Source: Bacillota bacterium | GTDB taxonomy: Bacteria; Bacillota; Limnochordia; Darwinibacteriales; Darwinibacteriaceae | Assembly: GCA_012518645.1 (NCBI GenBank) | Contig: JAAYRS010000013.1 | Span: forward strand, 1 to 34,665 | DNA: 34,665 nucleotides | Direction: 5' to 3' | Shown: one piece after another, positions 17,332 through 26,181 of the stretch | How positions within the stretch are numbered: the first letter of the stretch is position 1 | Layout of the letters: every line of letters begins with the position of its first letter | Translations under genes and position numbers: made by a program | Notes under the pieces: model-generated | The model's input: the letters and a program-made list of their open reading frames with translations, nothing else | What the model was told of the DNA's origin: nothing | The model's database searches: none

Positions 17332-18903
17332 ATGTTTCGGGTTTTAGTTGCTGACAAAATTAATCAAGAAGGATTGGCGCCCCTAGCCTCCAGCCCGGAG
17401 ATAGAATGGGTTCAAGAGAAGATTGAAAACGTTTCCGATCTTGATAGTTATGATGCCCTGCTGGTTCGCAGTGCGACCAAAGTAACTGCGGAAGTAATTA
17501 AGAAAATGAGCAGCCTTAAAATTATTGCCAGGGCGGGAGTTGGTGTGGACAACATTGATTTAGAGGCCGCCACTAAACGCGGTATTATTGTCGTTAACGC
17601 CCCCACGGGCAATACCATCTCTACTGCAGAGCATACCTTTGCCATGATGATGACCTTAACCAGAAAAATCTGTCAAGCCAACCAGTCCTTAAAAAGCGGT
17701 CATTGGGAGCGGGGGGCTTTTCAAGGTACGGAGCTAAGGGGTAAAACCCTTGGCGTAATCGGGTTTGGACGGATCGGCGCCGAAATTGCCAAAAGGGCCA
17801 AGGTTTTTGGGATGGTTGTCTTAACTTATGATCCCTTTTTAACCAAAGACAAAGCAAAAAAACTGGGCATTAAACCCGTTGAACTCGACAGGCTTTTGGC
17901 CGATTCCCAGATTATTACCGTCCATACCCCCTTAACGGAGGAAACCCGGGGCTTGTTAAACATGGAATCTTTAAAGAAAACTAAGCCCGGCGTGATGTTA
18001 ATTAACTGCGCCCGAGGCGGGATTATAGATGAAAATGCCTTGCTTCACTACTTGCAGACAGGGCATGTAGCCGGGGCGGCTTTGGATGTTTTTGCGGATG
18101 AACCGCCGCAAAACTTGGATTTAATTCAGATGGAACAGGTGGTGGTCACACCGCACATAGCCGCTTCCACTAAAGAAGCTCAGCTAAATGTGGCCTGCAT
18201 TGTTGCGGAAGAAATACTTAATTTCGCCCAGGGCAAACCGGTGCAAAACAGTGTCAACCTTCCCGCTATTTCCAAGGAAACTTGGCAAAAAATCGGACCC
18301 TATTACGAGCTGACCAAGACAATGGGCCGGATTATCTCCCAACTAACGAAAAGGCCTGTGAAATCCTTGGAAATTATCTACAGCGGAGAAATCTGTTCCA
18401 TGGAAACCTCACCGATTACCAGGGGGCTTTTAGCCGGTTTCCTCCAGCCGAAAGTAGATTTTGTGGTTAATGACGTCAATGCCCCTAACCTGGCCAAGGA
18501 ATATGGGATCAGTTTTGGAGAAACCCATCCCGATACCGATTTTCTCTACACTAACCATGTTAAAGTGATAGTTAGCACCGATCAAGAGCCTTTTACCTTA
18601 GAAGGCACCTATATTAAGACCTACGGAGCCAGGATTGTAAACATTGACGGCTTCGATGTGGACTTTACTCCTGAAGGCAATGTTCTAGTGGTGGAATACA
18701 CCGATCGCCCCGGGGTGATTGGCAGCATGGGCCGGGTTTTAGGCTCTCACGGCATCAATATCGGCGCCATGCAGGTGGGGCGGAAAAAAGAGGGAGGCCA
18801 GGCCTTAATGATCTTAACTACCGATAAACCGGTTAGCCCCCGGGTGGCGGAAGAAATGGCCGCCGTAGAGAAGATTGACCGCATAGTGAATATTGAATTT
18901 TAA
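17332..18903 (+). CDS. serA: D-3-phosphoglycerate dehydrogenase (long form with C-terminal ACT domain)
   Basis: [74 protein letters not shown]-terminal [43 protein letters not shown]. Confidence 0.97.
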   Translation: MFRVLVADKINQEGLAPLASSPEIEWVQEKIENVSDLDSYDALLVRSATKVTAEVIKKMSSLKIIARAGVGVDNIDLEAATKRGIIVVNAPTGNTISTAEHTFAMMMTLTRKICQANQSLKSGHWERGAFQGTELRGKTLGVIGFGRIGAEIAKRAKVFGMVVLTYDPFLTKDKAKKLGIKPVELDRLLADSQIITVHTPLTEETRGLLNMESLKKTKPGVMLINCARGGIIDENALLHYLQTGHVAGAALDVFADEPPQNLDLIQMEQVVVTPHIAASTKEAQLNVACIVAEEILNFAQGKPVQNSVNLPAISKETWQKIGPYYELTKTMGRIISQLTKRPVKSLEIIYSGEICSMETSPITRGLLAGFLQPKVDFVVNDVNAPNLAKEYGISFGETHPDTDFLYTNHVKVIVSTDQEPFTLEGTYIKTYGARIVNIDGFDVDFTPEGNVLVVEYTDRPGVIGSMGRVLGSHGINIGAMQVGRKKEGGQALMILTTDKPVSPRVAEEMAAVEKIDRIVNIEF

Positions 18904-18921
18904 TAAAGGAGGCCAAACAAG

Positions 18922-20160
18922 ATGGCTTTAATTAAACCTTTCCGGGCCTTGCGGCCTGCTAGGGAATTGGCCGCTCAAATAGCTGCCCTCCCCTATGATG
19001 TAGTTAATTCGAAAGAAGCCCGAGAAATGGTGAGGGACAATAAGTATTCTTTTCTCCGCATTGATCGGGGAGAAATTAATTTTCCGGAACAGGTAGATCC
19101 CCGCGATCCCAGGGTTTATCAAAAAGCAGCGGAAATTTTTCAAAAGGCCGTTGCCCACAAACACTTTATCCAGGATCAAACCAACAACTTTTATATCTAC
19201 CGCCAGATCATGGAAGGCCGGGCCCAAACGGGCTTGGTAGCCGCCGCTTCCATCGACGATTATACTCAAGATATCATTAAGAAACACGAATTTACACTCC
19301 GGGAAAAAGAACAAGACCGCATCGATCACATTCAAGCCTTGAACGCCCAAAGCGGACCTATCTTTCAAACCTACCGGGATAATCCCGAAATTACGGAAAT
19401 TATTGATAAGTGGGCCCAAAACCAGGAGCCGGAATATCAGTTTGAAGCTCACGGCGTAGAACACATTATTTGGGTCCTGGATAGCCCTGAAATGATCCGA
19501 AAAATTACCGGCCTTTTCGCCAAGATTGACTATCTTTATATAGCTGACGGTCACCATCGTTCCGCAGCCGCGGTACGGGTTGGCCTGCAAAAAAGGAAGG
19601 ATAACCCCAACTACGGAGCAGATGATCATTTTAATTTCTTTCTTTCCGTTCTTTTCCCGGCATCAGATCTTAAGATCTGGCCTTACAACAGGGTTGTAAA
19701 AGATCTTGCGGGCTATTCGGAAGAAGAGTTTTTGGAAAAGATCCAAGAAAGATTTACCGTGGAACCGGCGCCCCAAAGCCCTTATGAGCCGGCTGCAAAA
19801 CGTGCTTTTGGTATGTATCTTGCCGACAAATGGTACAAGCTGAGCCCCAAGCCTGGAATTTTTGACGAAAATGATCCGGTCAAAAGCCTGGATGCAGCCA
19901 TTTTGCAAGATCACCTTTTGGATCCCGTTTTAAATATTAAGGATCCCCGTAAAGAGGAAAGAATAGATTTTGTGGGGGGAATTCGCGGAGTACAGGAGCT
20001 GGAGCGCAGAATAAAAGAGGATATGAAGGTGGCCTTTTCTATATACCCCACCTCTGTTCAGGATGTAATTAGAGTAGCCGACAGCGGCCGGGTGATGCCG
20101 CCTAAATCCACTTGGTTTGAACCTAAGCTTTTAAGCGGCCTTTTTATCCATAAGCTTTGA
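18922..20160 (+). CDS. DUF1015 family protein
   Basis: KPFRALRPARELAAQIAALPYDVVNSKEAREM; LYIADGHHRSAAA; FSIYPTSVQDVIRVADSGRVMPPKSTWFEPKLLSGLFIHKL. Confidence 0.92.
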   Translation: MALIKPFRALRPARELAAQIAALPYDVVNSKEAREMVRDNKYSFLRIDRGEINFPEQVDPRDPRVYQKAAEIFQKAVAHKHFIQDQTNNFYIYRQIMEGRAQTGLVAAASIDDYTQDIIKKHEFTLREKEQDRIDHIQALNAQSGPIFQTYRDNPEITEIIDKWAQNQEPEYQFEAHGVEHIIWVLDSPEMIRKITGLFAKIDYLYIADGHHRSAAAVRVGLQKRKDNPNYGADDHFNFFLSVLFPASDLKIWPYNRVVKDLAGYSEEEFLEKIQERFTVEPAPQSPYEPAAKRAFGMYLADKWYKLSPKPGIFDENDPVKSLDAAILQDHLLDPVLNIKDPRKEERIDFVGGIRGVQELERRIKEDMKVAFSIYPTSVQDVIRVADSGRVMPPKSTWFEPKLLSGLFIHKL

Positions 20161-20195
20161 TTAAAATAAGCCCTGATTAAAAAGCAGGGGTATCT

Positions 20196-20233
20196 CCTAA
20201 AAGGTGTTTTCCTTTCGGAAAGCACCTTTTAGG
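20196..20233. terminator. Bidirectional terminator between convergent DUF1015 and pilD genes
   Basis: CCTAAAAGGTG.TTTCC-loop-GGAAA.CACCTTTTAGG. Confidence 0.75.
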
Positions 20234-20255
20234 ATCATTACAATGAGAAAAGAGC

Positions 20256-20960
20256 CTAGTAAAAATAGAGGATAAAGGCCGCTAAGGCTAAGAAGGGGCC
20301 GAAAGGGATGGGGGTTTTCCGCCCCTGTTTGGTTAAAAATAAGTAAGTTAGACCTGCTAAAGTACCAAAGAGCGAAGCGCTAAAAAGAACATAGAAGACC
20401 TTCTGCCAGCCTAAAAAGGCGCCAATCAAGGCCATAAACTTGGCATCGCCCAGGCCCATCCCGCCCCGGGAGATTAGAATGATTAAAAAGATGATTACAA
20501 AACCCGCCGCCGCCCCGGCTAAGGCAGCCGAAAAAGGGATCGACCAGCTTAAAAGAGAAAAAGCCAGGCCTAAAACCAGGCCGGGAATAGTTAAAACATT
20601 GAGCAATAACTTATGTTCCAGATCAATAAAGGCTGATGTAAGCAGAAAAGAAAAAAAGGCTAGGCCAACAACTGATTCAAAGAAAGAAGTTGCTGTAAGG
20701 CCAACTGCCGCAAAGCCTAAGCCGCTGAGGAGCTCGATTAAAAAATAGCGCCAAGAAATTAAAGCGCCGCAAGCTTTGCAGCGGCCTTTTTGGATTAAAA
20801 AGCTGAGCAAGGGTATTAGTTCTTGAAAGCCCAAGGCTTGTCCGCAATAAGGGCAGCGAGAGCCCGGTTTCAGCAGTGATAAATCCCTGGGAAGGCGGTA
20901 AATGACAACATTTAAAAAACTTCCCCAGATTAGGCCCAATAGAAACAGTAAAAAAAGCAT
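20256..20960 (-). CDS. pilD: Prepilin peptidase (A24 family, PilD/ComC type)
   Basis: GSFLNVVIYRLPRDLSLLKPGSRCPYCGQALGFQELIPLLSFLIQKGRCKACGALIS; FIDLEHKLL; GGMGLGDAKFMALIGAFLGW. Confidence 0.95.
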   Translation of the reverse strand: MLFLLFLLGLIWGSFLNVVIYRLPRDLSLLKPGSRCPYCGQALGFQELIPLLSFLIQKGRCKACGALISWRYFLIELLSGLGFAAVGLTATSFFESVVGLAFFSFLLTSAFIDLEHKLLLNVLTIPGLVLGLAFSLLSWSIPFSAALAGAAAGFVIIFLIILISRGGMGLGDAKFMALIGAFLGWQKVFYVLFSASLFGTLAGLTYLFLTKQGRKTPIPFGPFLALAAFILYFY

Positions 20961-20977
20961 CTTATTTCTCCATCCCG

Positions 20978-21340
20978 CTAAAGGTAAAATACGAAAAGAA
21001 TATAAGCAACCGCGGCCAAGTAAACGCCGCAGGTAAACTTAAGCAGCCCCCAAAACCGGCCAGCTGCTAAATCGCGCTTAGCCCACAAAAACACTAAGCT
21101 CAAAGGGACAAAGACAAGCTTGAGTACGGCAAAGTAAGCTGTACCTACAATCCCCCTCAGTAATGGGTTCCACTCCCCTAATCCACCCAAGATGACCAGA
21201 TCTCCAGTGGCCAAAAAGTCCACCGCATTCAACAAACCGAGTAAAAGCAAAGCCAGAAACAACTTCCCAAAACGCTGCAAGCAACTGCACCCCCCGGGTT
21301 TTAGCTTAGGGTGTGCATTTAGCAAGAAAACTATTGACAA
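20978..21340 (-). CDS. Small membrane protein, DUF5658-like
   Basis: 120 aa; LLGLLNAVDFLATGDLVILGGLGEWNPLLRGIVGTAYFAVLKLVFVPL pattern. Confidence 0.65.
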   Translation of the reverse strand: MSIVFLLNAHPKLKPGGCSCLQRFGKLFLALLLLGLLNAVDFLATGDLVILGGLGEWNPLLRGIVGTAYFAVLKLVFVPLSLVFLWAKRDLAAGRFWGLLKFTCGVYLAAVAYILFVFYL

Positions 21341-21343
21341 AGT

Positions 21344-22744
21344 TTATTTCCCGATAGACCAGCGAAATTTTGTAAACTTGCTTCCCCCTTCCCCCTCCGG
21401 GCCGATAGCTCCCTCGGGAAAGAGATCGGTGTTGATATCGCTTTTATCGAACCTGATTTCCACGTTTCCGCTGGCGCTAAGGCGGGAAGCCACCACTGCA
21501 CCGGTAAATCCGCTATTTTGAATATTAATATGGGCATCCGGGGCATAAATCATGCCTTTTACCCCGCCCGCCCCGCTCACTTTGACATCACTGCCGGCGC
21601 TAAAGATATTTCCGTTAAATATGCAGCTGGAACCGACTACAACCGATGCTTCTTTGACCAGCAGGTTTCCGGTTAATCTATAATTGTCACCTTTGTGATT
21701 CAAGGATGGGGCCCCGAAGGGTTTTACTCCGTCGTAATATATGGTAAGGGCCTCTAGATCCCCGCCCATATTTACTTTTGCTTCGTTTGTAAGGGCGGCA
21801 GAATGAAGGTATAACAATAGTTTGCCTTCTTTATTAGGGCCGCGGTTAAGAACGATCTCACCGCGGATATTCAGATCATCCACCACCATAATTTGGGTCC
21901 GATCGTTGAGGTTAATGGTTAGCCTAACGCCGCCGCCAAAACTAATGTTTTCATAGTACAATATTTCCGGTGTGTCCTCGGTAATATTGATGGTAGCAGC
22001 ACCCATAATCGGCGCTTCAGGCCTGGGCAGCGGCTGCGGAAAATCAGGAAATTGCACAGGAGGAATTTCAACATTGCTTTCCATTTTTCTAATTTCCCCC
22101 TTAGGCACGTGTTCTGTTACAGGATTTCTGCTTCCGGCAATAACGCCGGCGGCTTCATCAGCTTTGGAGCCCACTAAAAGATGGCCGTCGTCTGCTCCCG
22201 GCGTTGAGGGAAAGATCTGCGCTGACCAAGCCATTGAAATAGATCCTTCTTCATAAGAGTTGGTCCCAAGTGTTCCGTAGACCTTTACTGTGCCTTTAAA
22301 TTCGATGGCCGGTTCACTGCGGCTTCCCGCAGAAGCCGCAAAAATCGCTTTATCTGCTTCGAAAGGCAGGGATTCGGATTTCAGCGTCAAGCTAATTTTC
22401 TGGACCTTATCCCCCACATTCGCCAAAGAAGAAATAATAAGATCATTTCCCTCTCCGGCAACTTCCACAGAAACCTTGCCTTCAATGTTTTCCAAGATCA
22501 GATCCTGGGAAGGCCCTTTGTTTTTCAAATCGGCATAAACGTCAGGATGATCGATAATCTGTTGGGCCACAGCATCTGCGGCCGAACGAGCTAAATAGTA
22601 AGCTTGGAGTTCTTGTTCATCCCCATGGGCTCGTCTAACCTCAACAAACCCGTACATAACCAAGGCGCCGCCTAAAATAAGCAGCACCAGCATGATTACT
22701 ATTGTGAGAATGAGGGCTGAACCCCGTTCGTTTTTAATCAGCAC
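21344..22744 (-). CDS. PilX N-terminal-domain-containing protein with large C-terminal domain (predicted beta-helix-like)
   Basis: NERGSALILTIVIMLVLLILGGALVMYGFVEVRRAHGDEQELQAYYLARSAADAVAQQI, then ~350 aa of Gly/Asn/Val-rich beta repeats. Confidence 0.75.
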   Translation of the reverse strand: MLIKNERGSALILTIVIMLVLLILGGALVMYGFVEVRRAHGDEQELQAYYLARSAADAVAQQIIDHPDVYADLKNKGPSQDLILENIEGKVSVEVAGEGNDLIISSLANVGDKVQKISLTLKSESLPFEADKAIFAASAGSRSEPAIEFKGTVKVYGTLGTNSYEEGSISMAWSAQIFPSTPGADDGHLLVGSKADEAAGVIAGSRNPVTEHVPKGEIRKMESNVEIPPVQFPDFPQPLPRPEAPIMGAATINITEDTPEILYYENISFGGGVRLTINLNDRTQIMVVDDLNIRGEIVLNRGPNKEGKLLLYLHSAALTNEAKVNMGGDLEALTIYYDGVKPFGAPSLNHKGDNYRLTGNLLVKEASVVVGSSCIFNGNIFSAGSDVKVSGAGGVKGMIYAPDAHINIQNSGFTGAVVASRLSASGNVEIRFDKSDINTDLFPEGAIGPEGEGGSKFTKFRWSIGK

Positions 22745-22765
22745 GGGATTTTCCTCCTTGCTTCT

Positions 22766-23293
22766 TTAGAAACCTTGGACACAAAGAACAGATCCTGTTT
22801 TTTGGCTTTCTTCTTCTAAGGTCGCATTCAAAGCGAGAACTTTTGTTCTAATCTCGTACTTTTTTCCTTGGCCGCTGCTTACAGTGAGTTCAACAACCAA
22901 ATTTCCACTAATTTCTTCCGACTCAAACTGTAAAGAATATTCGCTGCCGCTGTCAGCGATTGGTTTTTCCTGATCACCTTTAATCTGAATCACGTTGCCA
23001 TTTTTGACCGTATAGCAAACACCCCCGGATCCGGCTTCATAAAGGGAGCCGTAGATCTTCACTGTCTCGGCATAACGAATCTCTTCTGAGAGCAGTTTTG
23101 TTAGAAAACGGACTTCCTGCTGGTTAACCATTTGTGCTTCTCCGCGGGAGAAAGATACCATTCCGTATGAATGTAAAGAATAGATAACTCCTAAAACGCC
23201 CCCCAGCAGGGTTAAAGCGATCATTAATTCTACGATCGTAAATCCTGCATCTAATTTAAGATCTTTTAGCCGCCGGTGCACAAAATTCACCAT
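22766..23293 (-). CDS. Type IV prepilin-like minor pilin (PilW/PulJ-like)
   Basis: DAGFTIVELMIALTLLGGVLGVIYSLHSYGM class III signal. Confidence 0.85.
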   Translation of the reverse strand: MVNFVHRRLKDLKLDAGFTIVELMIALTLLGGVLGVIYSLHSYGMVSFSRGEAQMVNQQEVRFLTKLLSEEIRYAETVKIYGSLYEAGSGGVCYTVKNGNVIQIKGDQEKPIADSGSEYSLQFESEEISGNLVVELTVSSGQGKKYEIRTKVLALNATLEEESQKTGSVLCVQGF

Positions 23294-23296
23294 CCC

Positions 23297-23656
23297 CTAA
23301 TCCCCTTGCCTTTTGGGGATATAAACCACAGCGGAAACCTTTCTTTGACTAGGGCCATAGGTGGTGTCGCTTTCCGCGGTTACTTCTTCCGCATAGATCT
23401 CGATGGGTTCCAAGTCGGGAAACACAATTGTAAAAGCCGGTTCTTCACCTGCTTCAACTTCACCGGGATCCTCTAACAAGGCCCTCTCCAGTTTAGCCTG
23501 GACCTCATAGACAGCTTCGGTCCTTTTCCCGCTGGATATAATGGCTATTATACCGTTGTTATAAATTGTGACAACAGCGATGGTAATGACGGACAGGACT
23601 ATTAAAGCTACCACCACTTCAACTAAAGTAAAACCCTTTTCTTCCCTCAGCGGCAC
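23297..23656 (-). CDS. Type IV prepilin-like minor pilin (PilV/PulI-like), GTG start
   Basis: EEKGFTLVEVVVALIVLSVITIAVVTIYNNG. Confidence 0.85.
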   Translation of the reverse strand: MPLREEKGFTLVEVVVALIVLSVITIAVVTIYNNGIIAIISSGKRTEAVYEVQAKLERALLEDPGEVEAGEEPAFTIVFPDLEPIEIYAEEVTAESDTTYGPSQRKVSAVVYIPKRQGD

Positions 23657-23778
23657 CTAACCACCCCTCCCCTACCCTATCCAAAGGCAGGCCGCGCCGA
23701 AGAGCATGGAATGTCTTCGGCGGGGCTTTCAACTAACGTTATCAAACGGTGCGGATAACATTTGGTGTAAAATAATTT

Positions 23779-24162
23779 TTATAGTTCCGGCTCCGCCAGT
23801 TTTTCTTCTTTTATATCAACAACGTACTTGTCTGAACCCCATTTTACGTAAGGCACGTCCTCAGCCTTTAAATCCAGGAAATTTAATAATATTTGCTGGT
23901 GATCCTCAAGAACAAATTGTGTCGGAAACTCTTGTAGCTCACCATTCTTCTCAACGTACCCAAATTTAATTAGTTGCTCTATTCCACGATTTAACATGGC
24001 CGCATGAGCCTCGCCGACGCCGGCCTTCGCCCGGTCTTGAATCCCCGTATAAACCGGAATAGCGATTAGGGCTAAGATCCCGATGACGACCACAACTATC
24101 ATTAGTTCCATGAGGGTGAAGCCTTTTTCTTGTTTGAGCATCTCTCTTATTTTCTTTAACAT
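23779..24162 (-). CDS. pilA: Type IV pilin, probable major pilin PilA
   Basis: KQEKGFTLMELMIVVVVIGILALIAIPVYTGIQDRAK class III signal; 127 aa; strong SD AAGGGGG. Confidence 0.9.
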   Translation of the reverse strand: MLKKIREMLKQEKGFTLMELMIVVVVIGILALIAIPVYTGIQDRAKAGVGEAHAAMLNRGIEQLIKFGYVEKNGELQEFPTQFVLEDHQQILLNFLDLKAEDVPYVKWGSDKYVVDIKEEKLAEPEL

Positions 24163-24213
24163 TGTTTTTCCCCCTTAATCTATTTAGATTATTATTGCAC
24201 TGCCTAGGCAGTG

Positions 24214-24600
24214 TTAGAAGACAAACTGTACTTTAAATCCTAATTTTGGTTTTTTGGGTTCTCTTTCTATGCGCCACAAAAGGTGCGGTTCCAGTTTAGT
24301 GTCTTTGATCCGAATAGGTACCCCTAGGGCGAATTGGGGCTGCCATTCCTTGTTAGAAAGAAGATCAAGCTGGAGCCTGTTTTGAAGCAGGCCTAGGGAA
24401 TACTGCATGTATCCGGTTAAACCGAAATGCCGGCCATGATTAAAGATTAGGCCTCCTAAGCCCCCTTCCCAATTGTGGGCCTGGACACAGACACCTCCTG
24501 CTAAGCGTTCTTTTTGCATCTCCACCCAGTAACCTTGAGTATATTCCGGCTCTTGGCCGGGGTTAGCTTTGGGGGTTACTGGGCCGGGGTAAAAAAACCT
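24214..24600 (-). CDS. Beta-strand-rich ORF directly after the secretin; open from 24600, ORF-track start GTG 24525; possibly a frameshift extension of the secretin
   Basis: Open frame FFYPGPVTPKANPGQEPEYTQGYWVEMQKERLAGGVCVQAHNWEGGLGGLIFNHGRHFGLTGYMQYSLGLLQNRLQLDLL...LGFKVQFVF; Pro-rich linker then alternating beta strands, C-terminal Phe. Confidence 0.6.
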   Translation of the reverse strand, partial: RFFYPGPVTPKANPGQEPEYTQGYWVEMQKERLAGGVCVQAHNWEGGLGGLIFNHGRHFGLTGYMQYSLGLLQNRLQLDLLSNKEWQPQFALGVPIRIKDTKLEPHLLWRIEREPKKPKLGFKVQFVF

Positions 24601-26180
24601 TCATCTACAATTCCCTTTTCTTCATCCACAATCTTGGGGATTAAGAAAATAGTCATTTCTGTTTGGGTCCTCTTGGTCTCTTTCCACTGGAAAAGCTTCC
24701 CTAAAATGGGCAATTGGGATAGGAACGGAATCCTGGAAATGTTCTCATCTTCCTGTTCCTGCAGCAAGCCTCCTAAAATAATGGGCTGGCCGTCCTTAAC
24801 CCTAATGTTAGTTTCCACTTCCCTCGTCCTGACCTGAGGGTATTGGCTTTCTGTTTTCCAAATAAAGGTGCTTACTTCCGGTTTAACCAAAATCGTTATA
24901 TATCGGTCTTCGGAAATCCTCGGGGTAACTTTAAGATTAATCCCTGCTTCCAGGGTCTCAATCCTTTGATTGCCCTCTTCATCTTTAAGGATAACAGGCA
25001 CCTTATCGCCTACGAAAATACTGGCTTCCCGGCCGCTTAAGGTCGCAATTTTAGGGTTGGCCAAAAGTTTGGCTTCGCCCTTTTCTTCTAAGATTTTCAG
25101 GGCTAAAATCAGCTCCCAGGGCTCCCAGTTCAGTTCGAAAAAGACCGGGGCGTCACCGCCTGAAAAAGAAGGTGTTCCTGTGAGATCAATGCCTAAATTG
25201 CGCATGGCGTCAGTAGACATTTCCTGCACCCAGAGCTCCAAAACCACCTGGGGCAGGGGTTGATCGAAATCTGCCAGGAAGAGATCAATCTCCGCCAGCT
25301 GCAGATCCGTCCCCCGCACAATAATGCTCTTTCTTTCCTTATCTATTTTAATACTCTCTTCCGGGATTAAAGAAGCAAGGGCCTCAGCCGCTGTTTCCGG
25401 CTGGGCATAATTTAGCCCGTAAACTTTAATCCTTTCCCCTCTTTGCTCCTGCAGATCCCCCACAAGTAAAGAATGGGCGCCCATCTCCACCTGGAGAGGT
25501 ACTAATTGTTGAATTTGTTTAATTACTTCCAGAGGATCTCCGTTTTTTAGATCCAAGTAAAGCCGTTTTGTTTCTAAGGAAGGATCGGCAATTAAATCTA
25601 AACCCAGTTCCGCACTGAGATCTTTAAAAACTTCAAGCAGTGAACTATCTTTTTTTGGAACCGCTGTTGCCGCCAAGGATCGGTCCAAAGTTTGAATCAA
25701 TTCTTCCGCTTGATCTAAAGTTTTTTCGGAACCTTGCAGTACAACCAGATTCCCCTCCGGCAGGATATAAACATCGCCTGCCGGCATAATCAAGGCTAAG
25801 GCCTCTAGGGCTTCTTGAGCAGGAATCAGCTCCGTTTGAACATAGCGGACATTTTTTTCCTTTATGCCCTGCAAGCGTTCTTCGCTGGCTACCAGCAGGG
25901 TCTTCCCTTCCAAACGGTAAGTATGGCCTCCATGCTGGGAGATAAGATCTAAGGCCTCATCCCACGAGACTTCTTTTAATTGAAAACTGGCCCGGCCCTG
26001 CACTGAAGAATCCACTAAAACATTTAAACCGGCGCTTTCCCCTAAAAGCTGGTAAATTTCCTTATATTCGGCCTGATCAAAAAGTAAATCCAATTCCTGG
26101 GCAAAACCGACTGTGCTGATTAGAAACCAGGCCAGGACGATACTAGTTAGTGCTAACCATTTCTTTCGCCTGGTCATCAA
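24576..26180 (-). CDS. pilQ: Secretin (PilQ/GspD family) with N-terminal N0/STN and N1-like domains
   Basis: Signal peptide; LLFDQAEYKEIYQLLGESAGLNVLVDSSVQGRASFQLKEVSWDEALDLI; secretin core ANPKIATLSGREASIFVGDKVPVI...ETNIRVKDGQPIILGGLLQEQEDENISRIPFLSQLPILGKLFQ. Confidence 0.93.
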   Translation of the reverse strand: MMTRRKKWLALTSIVLAWFLISTVGFAQELDLLFDQAEYKEIYQLLGESAGLNVLVDSSVQGRASFQLKEVSWDEALDLISQHGGHTYRLEGKTLLVASEERLQGIKEKNVRYVQTELIPAQEALEALALIMPAGDVYILPEGNLVVLQGSEKTLDQAEELIQTLDRSLAATAVPKKDSSLLEVFKDLSAELGLDLIADPSLETKRLYLDLKNGDPLEVIKQIQQLVPLQVEMGAHSLLVGDLQEQRGERIKVYGLNYAQPETAAEALASLIPEESIKIDKERKSIIVRGTDLQLAEIDLFLADFDQPLPQVVLELWVQEMSTDAMRNLGIDLTGTPSFSGGDAPVFFELNWEPWELILALKILEEKGEAKLLANPKIATLSGREASIFVGDKVPVILKDEEGNQRIETLEAGINLKVTPRISEDRYITILVKPEVSTFIWKTESQYPQVRTREVETNIRVKDGQPIILGGLLQEQEDENISRIPFLSQLPILGKLFQWKETKRTQTEMTIFLIPKIVDEEKGIVDEGFFTPAQ

Positions 26181-26181
26181 G

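Noticed and set aside
18928-19629. 233-aa antisense ORF within the DUF1015 gene
   Set aside because: Shadow ORF on the strand opposite a clearly conserved coding sequence; no recognisable motifs.
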